From positions 405,365 to 449,911 of the forward strand of contig NZ_JAEDAJ010000003.1 in the NCBI RefSeq assembly GCF_016623465.1: a stretch of DNA of 44,547 nucleotides, in the 5' to 3' direction. This document shows positions 8,567 to 16,743 of this stretch, piece by piece. The notes under the pieces are model-generated. The model was not told the DNA's origin and ran no database searches. It worked only from the letters and a program-made list of their open reading frames with translations. How positions within the stretch are numbered: the first letter of the stretch is position 1; each line of letters opens with the position of its first letter. This DNA comes from Brachybacterium halotolerans. Lineage in GTDB: Bacteria; Actinomycetota; Actinomycetes; Actinomycetales; Dermabacteraceae. A program made the position numbers and the translations under genes.

Positions 8567-9616
8567 TCAGGCCGCGGCGCCCTGCTTCTGGCGGTGGTCG
8601 AGCTGCATCTGGGCGTAGACGGCGGCGACGCGGGTGGCCTCGATCATCGACTCGCCCTGGGCGATGCCCTTGCCGGCGATGTCGAAGGCGGTGCCGTGGT
8701 CCACGGAGCTGCGCATGAAGGGCAGGCCCAGGGTGATGGTCACGGCGTTCTGGAAGTCGTAGGTCTTGCAGGCGATGTGGCCCTGGTCGTGGTACATCGA
8801 GAGGATCGCGTCGTGGTGGCCGTCGAGGTTGAAGGCGAAGATCGCGTCGGCCGACTGCGGGCCCACCGCGTTGATCCCCTGGGCCTTCGCGTCCTCGACG
8901 CCGGGGCCGATGTGCTCGATCTCCTCGGTGCCGAACATGCCGCCCTCGCCCACGTGCGGGTTCAGCGCGGCGACGCCGATGGAGGGGTTCTCCATGCCCA
9001 GGGCGCGCAGCTCGCCGTCGATGTCCTGGAGGTACTGCAGCACGCGCTCGTGCGTGATCTGGTCGCAGGCCTGGCGCAGGGAGACGTGGCGGGTCAGGAA
9101 GAACACGCGCAGCTTGTGGCAGTTGAACATGGTCAGCGCGTACTTCGAGTCCGTGAGCGCCTGGTAGATCTCGGTGTGGCCGATGTGCGGGACCTCGGCC
9201 TCCTGCAGGGCGGCCTTGTTGATCGGAGCGGTGGAGACCGCGTCGATCCTCCCGGCCAGGCCCAGCTCGATGGACTTCTCGAGGTAGGAGTATGCGCGCA
9301 GGGCGGCGGCCTTCTGGACCTTCCCGAACTCGATCTCGGCGTCGTTCTCGACGTCGGTCTGCAGCAGGTCGATCGTGCCCAGCTCGAAGCGGGCCTCCGA
9401 GGGGTCGGAGATCATGTGGAACTGCGCGTCGACGCCCTGGATCTTCGCGGCCAGCTCGAGGCTGTCACGGTGGCCGATGACGAACGGGTCGCAGATCTCG
9501 TAGATCTCGGGGGACTGCATGGTCTTCAGGACGATCTCGGGGCCGATGCCGGCGGGGTCGCCGAGCGTGATCGCCATGGTGGGCTTGCGGGGCGCGGTGG
9601 TGTCGGGAGCAGTCAT
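8567..9616 (-). CDS. pdxA2: PdxA-like 4-phospho acid dehydrogenase (probable PdxA2)
   Basis: A 349-residue protein of the PdxA family, metal- and NAD-dependent enzymes that oxidise a phosphorylated hydroxy acid at C3 and decarboxylate it. ITLGDPAGIGPE (16-27) is the family N-terminal motif; metal ligands are H147 (GHTEIY), H177 (RHVSL) and H276 (YHDQGH). PdxA acts in vitamin B6 synthesis on 4-phosphohydroxy-threonine; PdxA2 paralogues paired with a DUF1537 kinase convert 4-phospho-D-threonate to dihydroxyacetone phosphate and CO2. The gene start overlaps the kinase stop (ATGA), and no other pyridoxine gene is near, so the catabolic role is strongly preferred. The pdxA2 name rests on context. 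Confidence 0.85.
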   Translation of the reverse strand: MTAPDTTAPRKPTMAITLGDPAGIGPEIVLKTMQSPEIYEICDPFVIGHRDSLELAAKIQGVDAQFHMISDPSEARFELGTIDLLQTDVENDAEIEFGKVQKAAALRAYSYLEKSIELGLAGRIDAVSTAPINKAALQEAEVPHIGHTEIYQALTDSKYALTMFNCHKLRVFFLTRHVSLRQACDQITHERVLQYLQDIDGELRALGMENPSIGVAALNPHVGEGGMFGTEEIEHIGPGVEDAKAQGINAVGPQSADAIFAFNLDGHHDAILSMYHDQGHIACKTYDFQNAVTITLGLPFMRSSVDHGTAFDIAGKGIAQGESMIEATRVAAVYAQMQLDHRQKQGAAA

Positions 9617-10989
9617 GAGGAGAGGGTCCTTTCGTCGAACAGGCGGTTCACCGACTGGAGGGCGGTGACCTCGGTGCCGGTGAGTCCGCCCTTGCAGACC
9701 ACCGGAAGATGTGCGTACGGGCCGCCCACGATCCCGGCCTGATCGACCTGGGGGATCACGTAGTCGACCATGGCGAGGCCGTCGGCCTCGAGGGCCTTGC
9801 AGGTGGCGACCATGACGTCGCCGCCCGTGAGATAGGCGCCGGCGAGGCGCTCGCGACCGATCTCGTCGAGCACCAGGCGGGCCAGCCGCCCGAAGCGGTG
9901 CGTGAGCAGTGTGGAGATGCGATGGCCGGTGAGCCCGCTGGCCGCCTCGAGGTCGGCCTTCGCGGTGCGGCCGCCGCTGATCACGGTGTCCAGGGCCAGC
10001 AGGGCCACGCGCACCGGCTCGGGCCCGTCCAGCAGGCCGCGCAGCTTCCCGCGCACGCGCGCCGCCTCGACCTCGAAGGAGGTCTCGTCGCCGATCAGGC
10101 GCAGCACGTCGGCCGTGAGCACCTGCGTGCCGGGCTCGGCCGCGAGCCGGGTCATCTGCTCGTGCGTGCGGGCCGATGCGCTGCCGGCGACCACGGCGAT
10201 GGTGCCGTGCTCCGGCTCGGCCGACGGGGCGGTGCGCAGCGGCCGCTCGATGCTCTCGGCGCCGGCGAGCAGGCCCCGGTGCGCGGCCAGGCGCACGCTG
10301 AAGGGACCGGGGTCGACGGCCACCACGCAGCCGCCGACGGCGACCACTGCGCGGGCGATCTCGTCGACGTGCTCGATCGTGGCCGCATCCAGCACGATCG
10401 CGCGCACGCCGCTCTCGTGCAGGCGCGCGAACCGCGCCCGCAGGGCGGCCTGACCGGCGAGGACGTCGGCGAGGCCCACGTGCGCGACCTCGCGGGAGAA
10501 CTGGCGGGACAGCAGCGTGGGCAGGTGGGACTCGGTGACGGGCGTGCGGACGTCGCGCGCGACGTCGGTCTCGGCGAGCGGCACGGAATCGATGAGCGAG
10601 TAGCCGCCGACGACGATCCGGCGGGACTGCGGCATCGCCGGGACGATGATCGCGGTCGGGTCCTCGCCCGCGTCCTCGAGGGCCGACATCATGCCCTCCG
10701 CCTCGGGGCCGACGCCACCGCGCAGGGTCGTGTCGATGCGCTTGGACAGCTGCTCGGCGCCGAGGGCGAGGAGCTGCTCGGCCGCGTGGCGGACCCGGCC
10801 GAAGGCGACCTCGGGCTCCATCGCGCGGGAGTCCGTGGAGACGATGATCGTGTCCTCGTCGCCGGTCACGGCCTCGGCGATCCCGTGGTGGCGGAACAGC
10901 ACCGTGGGGCGGGACCCCTCGCGGGCGATCAGCGCGCCCACGGTGGTCCCGCCCGTGAGGTCGTCTGCGACGATCCCGAGACGGCTCAC
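9613..10989 (-). CDS. dtnK: DUF1537 four-carbon acid sugar kinase (DtnK-like)
   Basis: A 458-residue kinase of the DUF1537 family, which phosphorylates C4 acid sugars (D-threonate, L-threonate, D-erythronate) at O4. The N-terminal substrate domain starts with GIVADDLTGGTTVG, the family motif. STDSRAM follows at about residue 54, and KRIDTTLRG in the next 40 residues. The C-terminal nucleotide domain has AGSAS and a late TGGDV motif; the last is usually GGDT, so this is a small departure. Translation starts at the GTG at 10989, which overlaps the stop of the MFS gene. Its pairing with a PdxA-like enzyme points to D-threonate rather than the LtnD/OtnI routes. Confidence 0.85.
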   Translation of the reverse strand: MSRLGIVADDLTGGTTVGALIAREGSRPTVLFRHHGIAEAVTGDEDTIIVSTDSRAMEPEVAFGRVRHAAEQLLALGAEQLSKRIDTTLRGGVGPEAEGMMSALEDAGEDPTAIIVPAMPQSRRIVVGGYSLIDSVPLAETDVARDVRTPVTESHLPTLLSRQFSREVAHVGLADVLAGQAALRARFARLHESGVRAIVLDAATIEHVDEIARAVVAVGGCVVAVDPGPFSVRLAAHRGLLAGAESIERPLRTAPSAEPEHGTIAVVAGSASARTHEQMTRLAAEPGTQVLTADVLRLIGDETSFEVEAARVRGKLRGLLDGPEPVRVALLALDTVISGGRTAKADLEAASGLTGHRISTLLTHRFGRLARLVLDEIGRERLAGAYLTGGDVMVATCKALEADGLAMVDYVIPQVDQAGIVGGPYAHLPVVCKGGLTGTEVTALQSVNRLFDERTLSS

Positions 10990-12377
10990 GCGATCACCTC
11001 GTGGGGGTCGTCGGAGGCGAGGGACGAGGGTCCGTCGGTCGCGGTGATCGCGCCCTGCTCCTTGCGGGGGCGGATCTCGGTGATGCTCAGCAGCAGCACG
11101 AAGCCGACCACGAGCACTCCCACGAAGTAGCTGAAGGCGATCGAGTAGCTGCCGGTCGCGTCGAGGAGTGCGCCCACGATGATGGGGGCGAAGAAGCCGC
11201 CGAGGTTGCCGCCGGAGTTGATGACGGCGATCGTGAACGGGTAAGTGCGCCCGGTGGTCAGGTTCATCGCGTACGAGGTGAACGAGGACCAGCCGATGTT
11301 GAGGAAGAACCCGGTGAGGATCAGGGCCGTGACCAGCAGCGGCGTGTTCTGCGGGATGACGATGACGAGCGCCATCATGATCGCGGTCATGAGCGCCGTG
11401 ATGAGGGCGGTGGGCTTGCGGCGGCCGCGGAACAGGCGGTCGGAGACGGCGCCGCCCGCGATCGCGCCGATGATGCCGCCGATGAACGGGGTCGAGGCGA
11501 CGAAGCCCATGCCCACGGCGTCGAAGCCGCGCGCATCGCGCAGGTAGGTGGGCACCCACGTGATCATGCCGTAGAGGACGTTGTTCATGAAGAAGTAGGC
11601 GAGCGTGATGCCCCAGACGTTCCAGGACTTCAGCACGGAGCGGGCGTCGCCCAGGGGAGCGGAGTCCTTGAGGCGGATGATGCGGTCGATGATCCCCATG
11701 TCTCCGAACTCGCGGGCCACGACCGGGACGGCGCCGGCGACGTCGCTGATGTAGTCGGCCTCGGCCTGGTTCACGAGCTTCGCGTCGCTCGGCCGGGAGC
11801 GCACCACGAGGAAGAAGACGATCGCCATGATCGCGCCGGGGATCGCGAACCAGTGGAAGACGGCACGCCAGCCGGCGGCCTCCGCGATGAACACCGCGAT
11901 CACGGGGACGACCAGCGGCGCGACCTGCGTGGAGGCGATGTAGACGCCGGTCGCCAGGCCCTTCTCCTTGGTCGGGAACCAGCGGTTGATCGTCGAGGTC
12001 ATGCCCACCGGCGTCGGCCCCTCGAGCACGCCCAGCAGCAGGCGCAGCACGATGAGCATGACCGCGGTGGTCGTGAAGCCCATGAGGAAGGTGATCACCG
12101 AGAACAGCAGCACCGCGATCGAGACGATCGTGCGCGTGCCCATGCGGCCGATGAGGATGCCGGCGGGGATCTGGGAGATCGCGTAGCCCAGGAAGAAGAA
12201 GCTCGAGATCGCGCCCAGCGCAGTGTTCGAGACGTGGAACTCCTGCTGCATGTACGGCAGCACGGTGCCGACGTTCGAGCGGTCCGCCATCGCGACCACG
12301 TAGGTCAGGAAGATCGCGCCGAGGACGAGCCAGCGGTACTGGGTGGGTTTGCCGAGGTGGCTGCGCGGTGCGGACAT
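10986..12377 (-). CDS. MFS transporter, anion:cation symporter (ACS) family
   Basis: A 463-residue 12-TM carrier of the ACS family, proton symporters for hexuronates, galactonate, glucarate and similar acids. YVVAMADRSNVGTVLP in TM1 is typical. GILIGRMGTR (about residues 73-82) is the loop motif, and EGPTPVGMTSTINRWFP (about 120-136) is the ACS signature. AAGWRAVFHWFAIPG follows TM5. AAGGAG lies six bases before the ATG. It is the first gene of the operon with the acid-sugar kinase, PdxA-like enzyme and isomerase, all overlapping or close, so it most likely imports the C4 acid that the kinase uses. Confidence 0.88.
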   Translation of the reverse strand: MSAPRSHLGKPTQYRWLVLGAIFLTYVVAMADRSNVGTVLPYMQQEFHVSNTALGAISSFFFLGYAISQIPAGILIGRMGTRTIVSIAVLLFSVITFLMGFTTTAVMLIVLRLLLGVLEGPTPVGMTSTINRWFPTKEKGLATGVYIASTQVAPLVVPVIAVFIAEAAGWRAVFHWFAIPGAIMAIVFFLVVRSRPSDAKLVNQAEADYISDVAGAVPVVAREFGDMGIIDRIIRLKDSAPLGDARSVLKSWNVWGITLAYFFMNNVLYGMITWVPTYLRDARGFDAVGMGFVASTPFIGGIIGAIAGGAVSDRLFRGRRKPTALITALMTAIMMALVIVIPQNTPLLVTALILTGFFLNIGWSSFTSYAMNLTTGRTYPFTIAVINSGGNLGGFFAPIIVGALLDATGSYSIAFSYFVGVLVVGFVLLLSITEIRPRKEQGAITATDGPSSLASDDPHEVIA

Positions 12378-12412
12378 CGCTCACTCCTTCGTGGGTCCGG
12401 GCGGGTGAAGCG

Positions 12413-12450
12413 TGAGCAATCGTCGCATCGAGAGGGTGGATCTGAGCAAT
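12413..12450. promoter_or_regulatory. Paired TGAGCAAT sites, candidate SorC-family operator
   Basis: TGAGCAAT occurs at 12413-12420 and 12443-12450, start to start 30 bases (about three helical turns), between the divergent SorC-type regulator and the operon it faces. SorC/DeoR sugar-binding regulators commonly act as tetramers on repeated sites. The rest of 12378-12601 holds a long leader for the regulator and no gene. Confidence 0.5.
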
Positions 12451-12601
12451 GAGAGGGACTGAATCGGGAAAATGTGTCACTCTGGAGTATGTGGCGCGAG
12501 GTGCGGGACTTTTCCCAGCGCCCACGTCATGCGCCGGGCGGGGTGCCCGGTGAGGACGGCTCGCCCCCGGGGCCGCCCGCAGCGATCCGAAGGAGCCGAC
12601 C

Positions 12602-13558
12602 ATGCTCAGTCCGTCCCAGCGCGATCGCCTGGCCGATGCCGCGGAGCTCTACTGGGGCCGCGATCTGAAGGTCGAGGCCGTGGGCCGGGAGCTCGGCGTC
12701 TCCCGCTCGACGGTCTCGAGGATGCTCGCGCAGGCCCGGGCCGAGGGCGTCGTCGAGTTCCTCATCCACCGCGATCCCGATTCGCCCGCGATCCGCCGCC
12801 AGGAGCTCGAGGACCGCTTCGGCATCCAGGCCGTCATCGCCGACGTTCCGGCCGACGCGAGCGACGCCGCCCGCCGCCTCGCCGTGGGGCGCGAGGCCGC
12901 CGGGCTGCTGCTGGGCCTCGTCCAGCCCGACTCGACGCTCGCCGTCACCTGGGGTTCCACCATCGAGGCCGTCTCCTCGCAGCTCACCCACCGTCGCGTG
13001 CGCGGGCTGCACGTGGTCCAGATGCACGGCTCGGGCAACGTCGCGAGCCTCGGCAAGAACTACGGCACGGTGATCCTGGACCGCTTCGGCGGCGCCTTCG
13101 GGGCCGACGTCCACCTGTTCCCCGTGCCCGCGATCTTCGACTCGGCCCAGACCCGCCGCCTGATGTGGCAGGAGGGCAGCATCCGCCGCACGCTCGCCAT
13201 GCGCGCGGGCGCCCAGATCCTGCTGACCTCCGTGGGCGTCCCCGACACCGACCATCCCAGCCGGCTCTACGAGTCCGGCTTCCTCACCGCAGGGGACGTC
13301 GAGGAGCTCGCCCGCGAGAGGACCGTCGGGAACCTCGCCTCGATCTTCTTCCGGGCCGACGGCTCGACCGACGGCATCGCCGTCAACGACCGCTCCACCG
13401 GCATGCCCTTCGACGAGGTGCGTCGAATCCCGGTGCGCCTCTTCGTCGCCGCCGAGGCCGGCAAGACCGAGGCGCTGCGCGCGGCCCTGACGGCCGGGCT
13501 CGTCACGCACCTGGTCGTGGACTCGACGACCGCGCGGGAGCTTGTGGCGGGGGAGTAG
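12602..13558 (+). CDS. SorC/DeoR-type sugar-binding transcriptional regulator
   Basis: A 318-residue regulator. Residues about 1-55 form a helix-turn-helix (VEAVGRELGVSRSTVSRML). The rest is the SorC effector domain, an isomerase-like fold that binds phosphorylated sugars: AVTWGSTIEAV at about residue 118, VVQMHGSGN at about 140, and GVPDTDHPS at about 216. AAGGAG lies six bases before the ATG. It is divergent from the acid-sugar operon, with repeated TGAGCAAT between them. It most likely senses a phosphorylated intermediate such as 4-phosphothreonate or dihydroxyacetone phosphate and controls that operon. The family call is firm and the target inferred. Confidence 0.88.
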   Translation: MLSPSQRDRLADAAELYWGRDLKVEAVGRELGVSRSTVSRMLAQARAEGVVEFLIHRDPDSPAIRRQELEDRFGIQAVIADVPADASDAARRLAVGREAAGLLLGLVQPDSTLAVTWGSTIEAVSSQLTHRRVRGLHVVQMHGSGNVASLGKNYGTVILDRFGGAFGADVHLFPVPAIFDSAQTRRLMWQEGSIRRTLAMRAGAQILLTSVGVPDTDHPSRLYESGFLTAGDVEELARERTVGNLASIFFRADGSTDGIAVNDRSTGMPFDEVRRIPVRLFVAAEAGKTEALRAALTAGLVTHLVVDSTTARELVAGE

Positions 13559-13606
13559 GGCGTGGGATGGCGCCCGGGACGGTGCGCGGACCGGTGCCCG
13601 GCGGCC

Positions 13607-14872
13607 TCACCCCCGCGAGCCGTACCAGGCCCGGCAGCCGTCGGAACCAGGAGCGGTGGTGATCTCGAGGAGCTGCCCGGCCGCCGTGCGCACGATCGTG
13701 GGGGAGTAGTTCGGGCACGGGGAGTCGTCGGGGTCCTCCACGGGCACGGGCGCGGGCTCGGTCGCCCAGGAGATGTCCCCGGTCAGCGCACTGTTACGGG
13801 TGCGCAGCAGCACCTGTCCGTTGTTCGGGGAGATCGCGCCGTCGACGGTGTAGTGCATCTGCGAGCCCAGGATCACCGAGCCGTCCGCATCCAGGGTGAG
13901 GGTCGGCGTGTGGCGGGGCTCGGTGCCGTCGTCGGCGACGATGACGGCGTCCCGCGCGGTGACCGGCCCCCAGTCGCGGGGGTCGTCAGCGGTGCGCACG
14001 AAGAGACGGCAGGCATCCGTGGGGCTGGGACCGCACACCTCGTAGGTCATGGCCCAGCGGCCGTCGGGCAGGCGCCGCACGTTGGGCATGCCCGGGCGGG
14101 ACGCCGGGTCCTCGAGCTCGATCACGGGCACCGGGTCACTCCAGGTCAGAGCATCCGTGGAGGTCTGCAGGACGATCTTCTGCGAGTGGCGCTTGCCGTC
14201 GGTCTCATCGCAGTAGAGGAGCACCAGGGTGCCGTCGTCCGTGGTCGCGAACTCCGGCTCCCACATCCCGCCCTCGTTCGCGGCGGCGTGGGTGATGGCC
14301 ACGCGCTCCCAACTGCGGCCGAGGTCCGTGCTCGCCCAGACGCGGATCGTCATCCGGCGCTCCGCACGGTCGGCGCCCACCGAGGCGCTCCACAGCAGCG
14401 CGCCCTCGGGCAGGTCGCCGATCGCGCGCGGCAACTCGTAGAGCGTGGCGCAGCAGATGCCCTCCCCACCCTGCGTCGCCTCGTCGAAGACCTTTCCGAC
14501 CTGGGCGAACGTCGCGCCACCGTCGGTCGACTCGAAGATCGCGCCGGAGCCCTCTGCGCCGTCGGCCCCTTCGAAGGTGACGACGGAGGCGAGCAGACGG
14601 TCGTCCGCCGCGCCCTGGTGCGCGAGGCGGATCGCCCGCGGGTACAGGCCGATGCCCTCGTGCAGCAGGCGGGGCGCCTGGTCGGCCGGGCCTGGGCCGA
14701 CATCGGTGCCGGTGCCGGTGCCGCCGGCCCGGCCTCCCGTTCCGTGGGACCGTCCTCCCGTCCCGTCGGTTCCTCCGCTCGTCCCGTCGGCCGATGCGGG
14801 GCCTGCGATGCCGGCGACAGCGGTGCCGGTCAGGGCGGCGGTGAGTGCGGTGGTCAGGGTGCGTCGTTGCAT
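13607..14872 (-). CDS. Secreted sialidase-fold glycosidase, probably GH93-like exo-arabinanase
   Basis: About 421 residues: a signal peptide ending near PASA, a Gly/Thr/Ser-rich linker of about 35 residues, then a beta-propeller with Asp-box-like repeats (STDGGATF, STDLGRSW, and the weaker TSTDALTW). Motifs YPRAIRLA, GMWEPEF and RPGMP resemble GH93 exo-1,5-alpha-L-arabinanases better than GH33 sialidases, whose FRIP motif is absent. The upstream gene on the same strand (22 bases away) is a GH51 arabinofuranosidase, which supports arabinan as substrate. The ATG at 14872 is better spaced from AGAGGA than the GTG at 14881. It likely acts outside the cell, releasing short arabino-oligosaccharides for import. 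Confidence 0.65.
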   Translation of the reverse strand: MQRRTLTTALTAALTGTAVAGIAGPASADGTSGGTDGTGGRSHGTGGRAGGTGTGTDVGPGPADQAPRLLHEGIGLYPRAIRLAHQGAADDRLLASVVTFEGADGAEGSGAIFESTDGGATFAQVGKVFDEATQGGEGICCATLYELPRAIGDLPEGALLWSASVGADRAERRMTIRVWASTDLGRSWERVAITHAAANEGGMWEPEFATTDDGTLVLLYCDETDGKRHSQKIVLQTSTDALTWSDPVPVIELEDPASRPGMPNVRRLPDGRWAMTYEVCGPSPTDACRLFVRTADDPRDWGPVTARDAVIVADDGTEPRHTPTLTLDADGSVILGSQMHYTVDGAISPNNGQVLLRTRNSALTGDISWATEPAPVPVEDPDDSPCPNYSPTIVRTAAGQLLEITTAPGSDGCRAWYGSRG

Positions 14873-14903
14873 CTGCGTCACGTCCTCTTCTGGGGTTTCG
14901 GGA

Positions 14904-16472
14904 CTACCGGGTTCTCTCCAGCCGGATCATGACCCAGCTGATCGGGGGCAGAACCGCGGTGAGGCGGGAGCTCGCGGGGGCGTCGGGGCCGTCCGCGGCC
15001 TCGAGGGTCACCTCCTCCAGGGGGCGGGGGACGACCCGATCGGGGCGGCGGGCCGAGTTCGTGCGGTGCGGGTCGTCCTCGTGGAGGAGCACGGCCTCGA
15101 CGAGCTCGAACCCCGCCGGTCCGCCCGCTCCGGCGTCGCCGAACGCCGCGAGGTCCACGTCCAGCGCGAGCGCGTCGGCCCCGGAGCGGTTCACCGCGAA
15201 GACGGCGAGCTGCCCGGTCTCCTCGTCCCAGGTCGCGACCGAGTAGAGCGCAGCGCTCTCGCCGAAGCGGCGGTTCTCGACGGCAGGGGAGTCGACGCCG
15301 GTCACGAGCACCTGGCCGCGCGCGTGCCGGGACGTGAGCGCGAAGGGGTGGAAGATGCTCTGGCGCCAGGCCGCCCCGCCGACCTCGGTGCGGATCGGCG
15401 CGAGCACGTTGACCAGCTGCGCCTGCGAGGCGGAGGCCACGCGGTCGGTGTGCCGCAGCAGGCTGATCAGCAGCGATCCGACCACCACGGCGTCCTGTGC
15501 GCTGTACGTCGACTCGGCGAACCGGGGCGCGACGGGCCAGTCCGAGCCGTTCGGCTCCTTGCCCGCGTCCCCGCGCGAGGCCGCGACGTTCCACTCGTCG
15601 AAGCTGATCATGATGCGCTTGTCCGCGCCCTGCAGCGCCCGCACATGGTCGCTGGTCGCGACGACGGCGTCGATGTAGGCGTCCATGTCGTCGGCCGAGG
15701 CGAGGTAGGAGGCCTGGTCGCCGTCCTCCTCGCGGTAGTAGACGTGGGCGGAGAGCATGTCGATCGCGTCGTAGCCGGCCTCGAGCACGGCCTGCTCCCA
15801 GGCCCCGAACGTGGGCATCGCCGCATGGGAGGAGCCGCAGGCCACGAGCTCCAGGTCGGGATCCGCGCGGCGCATGGCGCGGGCGGTCTCGGCGGCGAGC
15901 ACCGCGTAGTCGCGCGCGGGCACGTGGCCGAGCTGCCAGGGCCCGTCCATCTCGTTGCCCAGGCACCACATGCGGATGTCGTAGGGCTCGGCGTGGCCGT
16001 TCAGCGCCCGATGGTCGGCGAGGTCGGTGCCGACGGCACCGTTCGCGTACTCGAGGACGTCCAGCGCCTCCTGGGTGCCCCGGGTGCCGAGGTTCACCGC
16101 GTACATCGGCTCGACGTCCGCGGCATCCGCCCAGGTCATGAACTCGTCGAGGCCGAAGGCATTGGTCTCGGTGGAGTGCCAGGCGAGGTCGCGGCGCACC
16201 GGGCGCCCCTCCCGCGGTCCCACGCCGTCCTCCCAGCGGTAGCCGGAGACGAAGTTCCCGCCGGGGTAGCGCACGCTCGAGACCCCCAGCTCGCGCACGA
16301 GCTCGAGGACGTCGGTGCGCAGACCGTCGGCGTCGGCGCTCGGGTGATCGGGCTCGAAGATCCCCGTGTACACGCAGCGCGCCATGTGCTCGACGAAGCT
16401 GCCGAAGGTGCGGCGGCGCACGGGGCCGACGGCGAGACGGGGGTGCAGATGCACGGCGGCGTGCAGGGTCAT
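14904..16472 (-). CDS. abfA: GH51 alpha-L-arabinofuranosidase
   Basis: A 522-residue retaining arabinofuranosidase of family GH51, removing terminal alpha-L-arabinofuranosyl units. The acid/base is E174 in CLGNEMDG and the nucleophile E293 in ISFDEWN, almost the numbering of the Geobacillus enzyme. RRTFGSFVEHM (20-30) and RYPGGNFVSGYRWEDG (68-83) are also family motifs. There is no signal peptide, so it acts in the cytoplasm on imported arabino-oligosaccharides. GGAGGAG lies six bases before the ATG. It is the first gene of a two-gene operon with the secreted propeller enzyme and is divergent from the ABC import operon. Confidence 0.93.
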   Translation of the reverse strand: MTLHAAVHLHPRLAVGPVRRRTFGSFVEHMARCVYTGIFEPDHPSADADGLRTDVLELVRELGVSSVRYPGGNFVSGYRWEDGVGPREGRPVRRDLAWHSTETNAFGLDEFMTWADAADVEPMYAVNLGTRGTQEALDVLEYANGAVGTDLADHRALNGHAEPYDIRMWCLGNEMDGPWQLGHVPARDYAVLAAETARAMRRADPDLELVACGSSHAAMPTFGAWEQAVLEAGYDAIDMLSAHVYYREEDGDQASYLASADDMDAYIDAVVATSDHVRALQGADKRIMISFDEWNVAASRGDAGKEPNGSDWPVAPRFAESTYSAQDAVVVGSLLISLLRHTDRVASASQAQLVNVLAPIRTEVGGAAWRQSIFHPFALTSRHARGQVLVTGVDSPAVENRRFGESAALYSVATWDEETGQLAVFAVNRSGADALALDVDLAAFGDAGAGGPAGFELVEAVLLHEDDPHRTNSARRPDRVVPRPLEEVTLEAADGPDAPASSRLTAVLPPISWVMIRLERTR

Positions 16473-16616
16473 GACCGACTCCTCCGGCCGCGGGATCGAG
16501 GACGGGTCTGCGCACGAGGCGCGCGCAGCGGGTGCGCCGGGAGAGTTCCCGGATGCGCACGGGGCGCAGTCGGGGACCGTTCCCCGGGGCGTTCGGACGT
16601 GTCCGCGGGCCGATGC

Positions 16617-16645
16617 TTGCCGACTCTAGTTCAACGATGTACCTT
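16617..16645 (+). promoter_or_regulatory. Candidate promoter with overlapping LacI-type half-palindrome
   Basis: TTGCCG (16617-16622) and TACCTT (16640-16645) are 17 bases apart and weakly fit -35/-10 boxes before the binding-protein gene. TTCAACGATGTA (16630-16641) inside the spacer is an imperfect palindrome centred on CG (4 of 6 pairs match), as expected for a LacI-family operator. The LacI gene at the end of this operon is the obvious candidate. Nothing else is seen in 16473-16743. Confidence 0.35.
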
Positions 16646-16743
16646 GTGCCACACCTCACGACGAATCCGCGGGGTCTCGACGGAGAGACCGGGCTGCGAG
16701 GACGCAGACGCGACACGGACGGGACGAGGCAGAACGGATCCCC

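Noticed and set aside
8567..9616. Pyridoxal phosphate biosynthesis PdxA
   Set aside because: Overlaps a DUF1537 kinase gene and sits with an acid-sugar carrier; no other B6 gene nearby.
13607..14872. True sialidase (GH33)
   Set aside because: FRIP motif absent and no other sialic acid genes; arabinan context fits better.
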